Origin: a virus
Strand: one strand, 5' to 3'
Length of the DNA stretch: 22,299 bases
IMG/VR virus record: IMGVR_UViG_3300050020_000063
Span: 1-22,299 of that record
Shown here in pieces: positions 5,841-10,861 of the stretch. The translations under genes and the position numbers were made by a program. Below the pieces are notes generated by a model. That model did not search any database, was not told the DNA's origin, and saw only the letters and a program-made list of their open reading frames with translations. Each line of letters starts with the position of its first letter. The stretch's first letter is position 1.

Positions 5841-6374
5841 ATGGCTTGGGATGAAGCGGCACGACAGGCATCAATCGAAGCTCGGCAAGCGGGCGCGAAG
5901 GGCAAGCAAGATCAGCCCGAGCGCCCGGTCGGGTTTGCGCACTTCAAGAAGTCCGGCCATAGCGGGGGTGGTTACGGCGGCGGTCGGCACGGTGGTCGCG
6001 GCGGTGGCGGCGGCGGTGGAGGCGGCGGTGGCGGTGGCGGCGGTGGCGGCGGTCGTTTCGGTGGCGGAGGCGGTGCCCATCAAATCGCTGCGAAACACGG
6101 CATCGACACTTCGCATCTGTCACTCCCGGAGCAACAGGTGCTAAGACAACAGATACAAATGCAACAGATACAAAGACAACAAGTGCAAAAAGCCAATACG
6201 GCCGACGCTGCGCCCGCGAGGGGCAGTGCAGCGGCACAACAGAGCGCACAACAGAGCGAACAACAGAAACCCGCACAGAAGCCCAAAGCGCAGCGTGGCA
6301 AGAGCGGCGGCGGCGGACGAGGCACACCTGTTCTTCGGAGCTTCGGTCCCGGCGGCGGATACGGGGGACGGTAA
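5841..6374 (+). CDS. Untagged Gly/Gln-rich low-complexity protein (177 aa)
   Basis: Lies inside the tagged array but starts MAWDEAARQASIEARQ without the tag. Residues 41-78 are nearly all glycine, including an uninterrupted run of 18 Gly (residues 54-71). They are followed by IAAKHGIDTSHLSLP (82-96), shared with the upstream gene, then a Gln-rich repeat (QQIQMQQIQRQQVQK) and more Gln/Ala/Lys. The C-terminus returns to glycine (GPGGGYGGR). Such composition is typical of flexible linkers or disordered assembly segments. No enzyme motif is seen. It is one base from the previous stop and coupled by TAATG to the next tagged gene, so it belongs to the same operon. Confidence 0.75.
   Translation: MAWDEAARQASIEARQAGAKGKQDQPERPVGFAHFKKSGHSGGGYGGGRHGGRGGGGGGGGGGGGGGGGGGRFGGGGGAHQIAAKHGIDTSHLSLPEQQVLRQQIQMQQIQRQQVQKANTADAAPARGSAAAQQSAQQSEQQKPAQKPKAQRGKSGGGGRGTPVLRSFGPGGGYGGR
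5963..6077 (+). repeat. GGN glycine-codon repeat
   Basis: A run of GGC/GGT/GGA/GGG triplets encodes the poly-glycine part of the protein at 5841. The third bases vary, so it is a codon repeat rather than a perfect microsatellite, but tracts like this can still change length by slippage in units of one glycine without breaking the frame. Confidence 0.8.
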
Positions 6375-6769
6375 TGAAAGACGCAAAAGGTCACGGCTCT
6401 GATCCAAGAAACGCGGGCGGCACGCCGCTCACCAAGCAATTCGGCCCCGGCGAAATGGCCGCGCATCAAACCATGGTGCGCAAGGTGCTGGCGTCAGGCG
6501 ACGTTCATGGAGCTTTGGCGCACGCGGTTACCGGCTACGACCGGAAAGAGCAAGCTCGCGCCGAAGTGAAGGGGTCCTATTACAATCCGAACGTGCTCGG
6601 GATTTATCTCGGGGGCGCTCAACGTGCGGCGGAGAGCATCAAGAAGGGCGCGAGTCACGCCGATGCCATTAACAATGAATTCAACGGGGGTCTTGCCCGG
6701 TCGCTCCATAAGGCGCTAGGAACGGGAGGCACCGACGTTGACACGATGCGCAAGCGGAGCTTCAAATGA
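6374..6769 (+). CDS. Tagged protein 8 (131 aa)
   Basis: Opens MKDAKGHGSDPRNAGG and shares PRN with protein 1 rather than PRGG. There is no clear second motif. The body is strongly helical, with MVRKVLASGDVHGALAHAV, then GAQRAAESIKKGASHADAI and a short amphipathic C-terminal part. A tyrosine/asparagine-rich turn (GSYYNPNVLGIYLGG) separates the helices. I do not recognise a family. The start overlaps the stop of the Gly-rich gene (TAATG), and the next tagged gene starts in an ATGA junction at 6766. Confidence 0.83.
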   Translation: MKDAKGHGSDPRNAGGTPLTKQFGPGEMAAHQTMVRKVLASGDVHGALAHAVTGYDRKEQARAEVKGSYYNPNVLGIYLGGAQRAAESIKKGASHADAINNEFNGGLARSLHKALGTGGTDVDTMRKRSFK

Positions 6770-7224
6770 AGGACGCGAAAGGACACGGCAGCGATCCGCG
6801 TGGCGGGGAGACGGCGCATCAATCGGGCGTCAACCAAATTGGCTTGCGACAGAAAGGTGCGCAGATCATCACTGGTTATGGGCCGCCGTTTGATGTGCAG
6901 ATCAATCCGAGCGAGCGCGACCTGCGAGGGATGGCTAAGGATGCGATGGACAATACCGTGCGAGTCGTAATTGACCGAGCCACGGATAACCTCTATGCTT
7001 GGGACGCAGGAAAGGCGATCCATGCGTCGATAGAGAACGTGATGAACCTTGATGCGAAGCATCAAGACAATTGGGTTCTGCGCGGCGGAAAACTTCTGTC
7101 GCAACGCTATCTCCCGGATCGAGTTGATCCGACCTACGGGCCGCGAACCGCCGGGACTACCTCGGCGAAAGATATTAAAGAGGCGGCGGCCGAAGTCGCC
7201 TCGCACATGAAGGGGCGGATATGA
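6766..7224 (+). CDS. Tagged protein 9 (152 aa)
   Basis: Opens MKDAKGHGSDPRGG, then AHQSGVNQIG ending at residue 26: the full bipartite signature. The middle (residues about 63-95) reads NTVRVVIDRATDNLYAWDAG followed by KAIHASIENVM, an alpha/beta unit resembling R-x-x-D-x-x-x-N-LY-WDA-x-x-x-H segments that I recall from large phage polyvalent proteins; the family is not named and not checked. The C-terminus is charged and helical. It has no signal or membrane segment. It is coupled by ATGA on both sides. Confidence 0.83.
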   Translation: MKDAKGHGSDPRGGETAHQSGVNQIGLRQKGAQIITGYGPPFDVQINPSERDLRGMAKDAMDNTVRVVIDRATDNLYAWDAGKAIHASIENVMNLDAKHQDNWVLRGGKLLSQRYLPDRVDPTYGPRTAGTTSAKDIKEAAAEVASHMKGRI

Positions 7225-7694
7225 AAGACGCAAAAGGACATGGTAGCGATCCGCGCGGTGGCGCATCGCATCAAGGGGGCGTGCAAAACGTCGGCAGGCC
7301 CGCGCCCAAAATAAGCGACGCGGCGCTTAAGGTCATTCGCAATACTCCTCCGGGCGGCGGTGGCTCTGTGACGTTGGGCGGCCAGCAACCGACCGCAGGC
7401 TACATGGTCAGCTTGCCGAGTCGCACCAAAGAGCTTGAAGTCGGTGAATTGCAGGGGCCGAATGCGCGGGCCATTCTCAACGCATATGCACAGACGCACG
7501 CCGATGCTTTCAGCAATCCGGCGATGCACTTCGGCCTGTGGCACGATCCCGACACGAAAAAGATGTCCCTCGACCCATCCGAAAATATCATGAGCCGCAA
7601 GGCGGCGATAGCCGCTGGCGTGGCGCGTAACCAAAAAGAGATTTGGGACGTGAAGCGCGGCGTGGGCATCAAAACCGGCGGCACGGGGACGTAA
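7221..7694 (+). CDS. Tagged protein 10 (157 aa)
   Basis: Opens MKDAKGHGSDPRGG, then SHQGGVQNVG ending at residue 25. A glycine-rich loop (PPGGGGSVTLGG) precedes an alpha/beta region. The C-terminal half contains FGLWHDPDTKKMSLDPSE, then ARNQKEIWDVKRGVGIKTGG. From memory, the order G-W-D-x-x-T-K-x-x-LD followed by NQ-x-x-I-WD recurs in phage proteins near structural genes, function unknown. The tag therefore precedes what may be a recurrent phage domain, as in proteins 4, 5 and 9. ATGA coupling is upstream, and a two-base gap leads to the next gene. Confidence 0.83.
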   Translation: MKDAKGHGSDPRGGASHQGGVQNVGRPAPKISDAALKVIRNTPPGGGGSVTLGGQQPTAGYMVSLPSRTKELEVGELQGPNARAILNAYAQTHADAFSNPAMHFGLWHDPDTKKMSLDPSENIMSRKAAIAAGVARNQKEIWDVKRGVGIKTGGTGT

Positions 7695-7696
7695 CA

Positions 7697-8230
7697 ATGG
7701 CAAAGATGTTGACCACGGCCGATGTGGCGAAGCTAGAGCGCAAGAAGCCGGTGCCGGGAGTGCGGACTCCGGGTCCCGATGCGTTGCAGCCCAAGCCCAA
7801 GAAGTCGGAATTCCGAACCACGGGGCATGATGTGTTGCAGCCCAAGCGCGATAAGCCGGAGGACGCCCCCGGCACGCTGCACCCGCATCACATTCCAATT
7901 GTTGACCACAAGGGACGACATCGCGGTCATGTCGGCCCGAAGGCCACGGCTGCGACCGTTGCGCGCTTCACAGGCCAACACGGCGCGAAGCTCGGCAAGC
8001 ACGATGGGAAGGTCGCGTGGATCAGCCCGCCACCCCCGCCGCCGAAGCCGAAGGAAGCGGACCCGACCGCCGTCGCCGTCGCGGCTCAACACGCGAAGGG
8101 AAAGCTTGCCGTCGCGGCCCATCAAGCGGAGGCGAAGCACAAGCTCACAATCGAGCTTAATCAGGCGAAGGGCAGCGCGACGAAAACCCCAAGCAAGCCC
8201 GAGACGAGTGCTCGTCCGAAGCGGGGGTAA
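7697..8230 (+). CDS. Untagged Pro/Lys/His-rich protein with an internal repeat (177 aa)
   Basis: Starts MAKMLTTADVAKLERKK at 7697, two bases after the previous stop; an upstream in-frame start at 7643 would overlap the tagged gene and is rejected. A 15-residue direct repeat is visible, VRTPGPDALQPKPKK (22-36) and FRTTGHDVLQPKRDK (39-53). The middle has HPHHIPIVDHKGRHRGHVG and a small unit FTGQHGAKLGKHDGKVAWI, then six prolines (111-116) and an Ala/Lys/Gln helix. It is strongly basic, suggesting a disordered or nucleic-acid-contacting protein. It lacks the tag although tagged genes flank it. No family is recognised. Confidence 0.75.
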   Translation: MAKMLTTADVAKLERKKPVPGVRTPGPDALQPKPKKSEFRTTGHDVLQPKRDKPEDAPGTLHPHHIPIVDHKGRHRGHVGPKATAATVARFTGQHGAKLGKHDGKVAWISPPPPPPKPKEADPTAVAVAAQHAKGKLAVAAHQAEAKHKLTIELNQAKGSATKTPSKPETSARPKRG

Positions 8231-8233
8231 GTC

Positions 8234-8647
8234 ATGAAGGACGCGAAGGGCCACGGCTCCGACCCGCGCGGTGCGCACGCCGAAGGTATCAATCAGATCG
8301 GCCAGCCACTCCCTAAAGGCGTGTATGATATTCGCAATGACGTGCGCGACGCGCACGGGGACGAGCTTTATGGCACCGTCCGCGCGGCGACCGCAGCTTT
8401 CGTTACGGACACAAAGCAATACGTCGGCAAGATCGACTACGGCGCGATTACCGGCTACAAGCCGCAAGTCAGCATCCACATGATTGAAGTCAATCCCGAG
8501 CATCGCGGCCAAGGTGTCGCGACTAAGATGATGGACAAGCTCCGCGAGGAATTCACTGAGAACGGAAAAGCTCCGAAAATAAATTGGGGGATGCTGACGC
8601 CGGAGGGTGTCAAATTCAAAAAAGCGTACACGGCGAGGAAGTCATGA
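8234..8647 (+). CDS. Tagged protein 11: GNAT-family acetyltransferase-like (137 aa)
   Basis: Opens MKDAKGHGSDPRGA, then HAEGINQIG ending at residue 23. The body matches the GNAT N-acetyltransferase fold: beta strand VSIHMIEVNPEHRGQGVATK with motif A RGQGVA at residues 91-96, which in this family binds the acetyl-CoA pyrophosphate, then a helix (MMDKLREEF) and a late LTPEGVKFKKAY. At about 110 residues behind the tag it is near the minimum for a GNAT domain. The substrate is unknown. This is the only member with a clear enzyme fold, and it shows that the tag can precede a catalytic-type domain. The stop overlaps the next ATG (ATGA). Confidence 0.82.
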   Translation: MKDAKGHGSDPRGAHAEGINQIGQPLPKGVYDIRNDVRDAHGDELYGTVRAATAAFVTDTKQYVGKIDYGAITGYKPQVSIHMIEVNPEHRGQGVATKMMDKLREEFTENGKAPKINWGMLTPEGVKFKKAYTARKS

Positions 8648-8745
8648 AGTTTGCCAAGATCGGCGTGACTCTCTACCTCGCGCAAGCGGCGGTCGGTGTT
8701 GCCGGGGGCATTGCATGGGCACTGTGGCACACCTTCGGCGGGTAA
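8644..8745 (+). CDS. Very small single-pass membrane protein (33 aa)
   Basis: The ATG at 8644 overlaps the stop of the GNAT gene (ATGA), and 33 codons run to TAA at 8743-8745. The product starts MKFAKIGVTLYLAQAAVG and continues as an uncharged Ala/Gly/Val/Trp segment ending LWHTFGG, a single membrane span with a positive N-terminus. It is the last gene of the tagged operon. Small phage membrane peptides can act in lysis, superinfection exclusion or membrane anchoring; none can be chosen from the sequence. Coupling and composition argue that it is real. Confidence 0.6.
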   Translation: MKFAKIGVTLYLAQAAVGVAGGIAWALWHTFGG

Positions 8746-8761
8746 ATCTCCGATTGCCCTT

Positions 8762-8791
8762 TGTCCGAAATATGTATACAAACTTCGGACA
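8762..8791. promoter_or_regulatory. 30-bp dyad, candidate operator
   Basis: TGTCCGAA (8762-8769) and TTCGGACA (8784-8791) are a perfect 8-bp inverted repeat. The spacer contains TGTATACA (8773-8780), itself a perfect palindrome with exactly the same centre (between 8776 and 8777). Of 30 positions, 26 obey the symmetry. No T-tract follows on either strand, so a terminator is unlikely. Placement between the end of the tagged operon and the ribosome site of the gene at 8818 suits a repressor or activator site. It is the most symmetric non-coding element I see in the window. Confidence 0.55.
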
Positions 8792-8817
8792 CAGGAAGTG
8801 AACACGGGAGGCATGTC

Positions 8818-9024
8818 ATGCCGGTCGTGAGTGGATCACAAGCTGGTCTCATGGGTGAAAGCTTGACTGCCAAAGGGCGTCGCAAGCTCCGCGCGAAAGG
8901 TATCAAGCCGGTCAATCCCAAGGTCGCGCGTGAATTCCTGCGCGCGAGCAAAGGAATGAAATTCAGCAAACTCCCTGCGCATCATCACGGCATCCACTCC
9001 GCGACGCACAAGAAGTCGCTATGA
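8818..9024 (+). CDS. Small basic hypothetical protein (68 aa)
   Basis: GGGAGG at 8806-8811 sits six bases before ATG 8818, giving a strong start; the nearby ATG at 8813 is in another frame. The protein begins MPVVSGSQAGLMGESLTAKG, then is rich in Lys and Arg (RRKLRAKGIKPVNPK) and ends HHHGIHSATHKKSL. It has a strongly positive charge, no membrane segment and no recognised domain. It is the first gene after the 8762-8791 dyad and is likely controlled with whatever binds there. It is coupled by ATGA to the Pro-rich peptide gene at 9021. Confidence 0.65.
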   Translation: MPVVSGSQAGLMGESLTAKGRRKLRAKGIKPVNPKVAREFLRASKGMKFSKLPAHHHGIHSATHKKSL

Positions 9025-9140
9025 CTGTCAAAAAGCCGCCCCCGGCACCCCCGGTTGTCGTTGTGCCGCAGAGTGTTCGCAAGCCGAAACCCACCCCCAT
9101 TCAATTGCCAAAACCGCCCCGCACGGTAGTAAAGCCGTGA
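9021..9140 (+). CDS. Very small proline-rich basic peptide (39 aa)
   Basis: Starts at the ATGA junction with the upstream gene and ends with TGA at 9138-9140. The product begins MTVKKPPPAPPVVVVPQSVR and ends PPRTVVKP. It is about one third proline plus Lys/Arg/Val, lacking any folded domain, and is likely extended. A TonB-like or SH3-ligand-like linker is conceivable but there is no support beyond composition. Coupled start, good length relative to its neighbours and lack of competing frames support it as a gene. The longest gap so far (133 bases) follows. Confidence 0.5.
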   Translation: MTVKKPPPAPPVVVVPQSVRKPKPTPIQLPKPPRTVVKP

Positions 9141-9173
9141 GTTTTTAAGCGCCTCCTGCCCCCGACTGAAACC

Positions 9174-9206
9174 CCGGTTGCTATGGTTAACGATTTCGGA
9201 TAGGTT
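9174..9206 (+). promoter_or_regulatory. Candidate promoter with TATGGTTAAC motif
   Basis: In the gap 9141-9273, TTGCTA (9178-9183) is 17 bases from TAGGTT (9201-9206), a plausible -35/-10 pair, and the motif TATGGTTAAC (9182-9191) lies between them. The same motif recurs before the genes at 17773 and, inverted, 20121. Downstream, AGCCGC and GCGGCT form a 6-bp hairpin (about 9226-9243) in the leader. A strong ribosome site AGGAGGG (9263-9269) precedes the gene at 9274. I see no gene in the gap. Confidence 0.35.
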
Positions 9207-9273
9207 CTCCGCGAGCCTAGCTCCGAAGCCGCCGTATTGCGGCTCGAAAACGAATTCCTTTTAGGAGGGTGCC

Positions 9274-9675
9274 ATGGTGGCAGTAGTCAAAGGCGAAGTC
9301 GATCAGACCAGTTACGACGCCCGCAAGGGCGGCGTTCCGAAGCACCCGCAAACGTCTTTCGCGATCAAGGAAGGCATGAAGGATCAGAACGCGCCGTCCG
9401 GTGTGACGAGCGCGATTTCTCCCATTCATCCCGGCGTAGGCCCCGATGCTTCGGCGGCCGACGTGCTCGATCCCGAAACCTCCGCCGAGCGCGGCAAGAC
9501 GCTTCGGCGTCAGCCCGCAGTGCTCACGGCCAAGTGGGGCGCGAAGGGCGGCGACGGACAGGATGTCGATCCCAACATGGCGGGCAAGGTGCTCGGCGAG
9601 GCCATCCTCTCCGGCGCATCCAAGCTCCCGGACAAAGTGTCGGCAAAATCCGGCCCGGGTCCCGCCTACGGCTAA
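9274..9675 (+). CDS. Hypothetical protein (133 aa), first of three with a P-I/V-HP motif
   Basis: A consensus-like ribosome site five bases upstream marks ATG 9274. The protein begins MVAVVKGEVDQTSYDARKGG and is polar, Gly/Ala/Asp-rich and without hydrophobic segments. It contains VPKHP and SPIHPGVGPDAS (about residues 49-60); the next two genes have VPIHPAQTP and VPVHPGLAP. The late part (AGKVLGEAILSGASKLPDK) is helical. I recognise no family. It is the first gene of a new transcription unit after the 133-base gap. The overlapping frame that starts near 9237 is a shadow before 9675. Confidence 0.75.
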   Translation: MVAVVKGEVDQTSYDARKGGVPKHPQTSFAIKEGMKDQNAPSGVTSAISPIHPGVGPDASAADVLDPETSAERGKTLRRQPAVLTAKWGAKGGDGQDVDPNMAGKVLGEAILSGASKLPDKVSAKSGPGPAYG

Positions 9676-9998
9676 TGCGCGCCTTCCACGGGCGGCAGGG
9701 TACACGGTCGGCCGAAGCCAACGAAGCGCCCGGCTTCCACGACCCGGCTCGAATAGCCAAAACCCCGGCCTCCCAAGGTGCCGAAACGAAAACGGCTGTC
9801 GGCTTTGATAGGATCAGTCCTGTCGAAGCCGCAGCAACAATGCACAACGATCTTGCCGACAACGCGAAGATGATTGCGGACGGATCGAAGAACGTGCCAA
9901 TCCATCCCGCTCAGACTCCGACCGAAGGCTCAGACACTCAAGAAACAGAAGGTGATGGATCGGTTCGCGATCCGAGCGGGATCGGATTTGGCACATGA
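9675..9998 (+). CDS. Hypothetical protein (107 aa), P-I-HP motif
   Basis: The ATG at 9675 overlaps the previous stop (TAATG). The frame is open much further upstream, but that section lies under the gene at 9274. The protein begins MRAFHGRQGTRSAEANEAPG and includes AAATMHNDLADNAKMIADGS and VPIHPAQTPTEGSDTQ. It is polar and probably disordered at both ends. It shares the P-I/V-HP motif with its two neighbours, suggesting they descend from one another or bind one partner. No function is recognised. The stop overlaps the next ATG (ATGA at 9995). Confidence 0.68.
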   Translation: MRAFHGRQGTRSAEANEAPGFHDPARIAKTPASQGAETKTAVGFDRISPVEAAATMHNDLADNAKMIADGSKNVPIHPAQTPTEGSDTQETEGDGSVRDPSGIGFGT

Positions 9999-10450
9999 GC
10001 AACAAGGTGAAACAACGTGGAACAGAATACTCAGGCCCCGACTCGGTACGCCCGAGCCAATCGCAAGAGTCGGATCGCGCAAACACTGGCGGCACTGCGC
10101 CGGGGGGTATCGTCGCATTCATGGGAGCGGCATCCCAATGGAGCACGTCCAACGCGGCATCCCGGAACAACTTTCCCACGGGGTCGCCAAACATCGACCC
10201 CATAAGTGCTGCGAAAATGCAGCACGTCGGACTGGCAGATGAAGCGCCCGCCGAGAAGGGCGACGTACCAGTTCACCCGGGACTAGCACCGGGACAGTTT
10301 CGGACGGCGCGCGATGCCAACTATGACGCGCCGGACGGTATGACCTACGCGCCAAACGAGACCGGCGGCAAACCGCTCTCGGCAAACGGCCGCCATCGTG
10401 GCGAGTCGCCCGAGATTGAGAAACAACCGCGCGGAGCGTATCGGTCATGA
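9995..10450 (+). CDS. Hypothetical low-complexity protein (151 aa), P-V-HPG motif
   Basis: Starts in the ATGA junction with the previous gene. The protein begins MSNKVKQRGTEYSGPDSVRP, is rich in Ser, Asn, Gly, Pro and Arg, and lacks hydrophobic segments. KGDVPVHPGLAPGQF is the third copy of the local HP motif, and ISAAKMQHVGLADEA precedes it. The C-terminus has a charged stretch (RGESPEIEKQPRGAYRS). It appears largely disordered and is of unknown function. A 7-codon frame (10447-10470, MSEGNGG) starts in its stop codon and ends one base before the next ATG; it may only serve translational coupling. Confidence 0.7.
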   Translation: MSNKVKQRGTEYSGPDSVRPSQSQESDRANTGGTAPGGIVAFMGAASQWSTSNAASRNNFPTGSPNIDPISAAKMQHVGLADEAPAEKGDVPVHPGLAPGQFRTARDANYDAPDGMTYAPNETGGKPLSANGRHRGESPEIEKQPRGAYRS

Positions 10451-10471
10451 GCGAAGGTAATGGAGGCTGAT

Positions 10472-10780
10472 ATGGCAGAAGAAATCGTCGGTTCAAAATT
10501 GCCCGCGAACAACGGGTACGGCCAGAACGGCTACTCGGGCGCAAGCTCGGACACGGATTTGAGCAACCCGACGCGCAGTGCGGCGGCGGCCGAGCTTTTC
10601 CCGGTCGATCTGAAAGGCGCGCTCGACAAAGCCGGGCTATCGCAACGCGAGCCGGTAAAGCAGTTGCCGCGCCCGGACTACAAGCAACCCAAATTCAACG
10701 CTCCGCAGACGCGGACGGTTTCGGCTGACTCGCCGCCGCTCAGCTTCGGCATGGCTCAACGATCCCCGCGCAACCGATAA
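10472..10780 (+). CDS. Hypothetical protein (102 aa)
   Basis: GGAGG at 10462-10466 lies five bases before ATG 10472; the in-frame ATG at 10460 overlaps that ribosome site and is less likely. The protein begins MAEEIVGSKLPANNGYGQNG, is rich in Ser, Asn and Pro, and has one helical stretch (FPVDLKGALDKAGLSQREPV) before a Pro/Gln/Arg-rich tail. It has no tag, no enzyme motif and no membrane span. It is probably the last gene of the unit starting at 9274, because an 81-base gap with repeats follows. Confidence 0.68.
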   Translation: MAEEIVGSKLPANNGYGQNGYSGASSDTDLSNPTRSAAAAELFPVDLKGALDKAGLSQREPVKQLPRPDYKQPKFNAPQTRTVSADSPPLSFGMAQRSPRNR

Positions 10781-10791
10781 GCGGGGCTGAT

Positions 10792-10834
10792 ATGCTCTTG
10801 AGGCAACCGTAAGTCGGTTAAGATGCTCTTGAGG
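10792..10834. repeat. 12-bp direct repeat ATGCTCTTGAGG flanking a hairpin
   Basis: ATGCTCTTGAGG occurs at 10792-10803 and exactly again at 10823-10834. Between them, AACCG (10805-10809) pairs with CGGTT (10815-10819) around TAAGT. ATATGC (10790-10795) and GCATAT (10835-10840) further frame the element. The whole lies in the 81-base gap before the gene at 10862. GGTTAA (10816-10821) is present here as in other gaps. It suggests two binding sites for one regulator, or RNA structure in the leader. Confidence 0.5.
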
Positions 10835-10861
10835 GCATATTTCGACGTAAGGAAGTGAGTT

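Noticed and set aside
2749-8275. The eleven tag copies as DNA repeats, att sites or a recombination array
   Set aside because: The bases differ at most synonymous positions, so the conserved entity is the peptide and not the DNA.
7134-8512. Long open frames on the minus strand opposite the tagged array (up to about 260 codons)
   Set aside because: They lie fully opposite well-supported + strand genes, have Arg/Ala/Leu-rich composition typical of GC-rich antisense frames, and lack ribosome sites. The same holds for the long minus frame at 18650-19744 opposite the scaffold gene.
8234-8647. Tagged GNAT as the toxin of a toxin-antitoxin pair
   Set aside because: GNAT toxins are paired with a small RHH antitoxin gene; the neighbours here are a membrane peptide and a Pro/Lys-rich protein, with no RHH-like sequence.
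9237-9674. Upstream extension of the 9675-9998 gene to about 9237
   Set aside because: This part overlaps the gene at 9274, which has the strong ribosome site and better composition; only the part from ATG 9675 is kept.
10447-10470. Seven-codon frame (MSEGNGG) between the genes at 9995 and 10472
   Set aside because: Too short to claim as a gene; it may only couple translation, and is mentioned in the entry for the 9995 gene.
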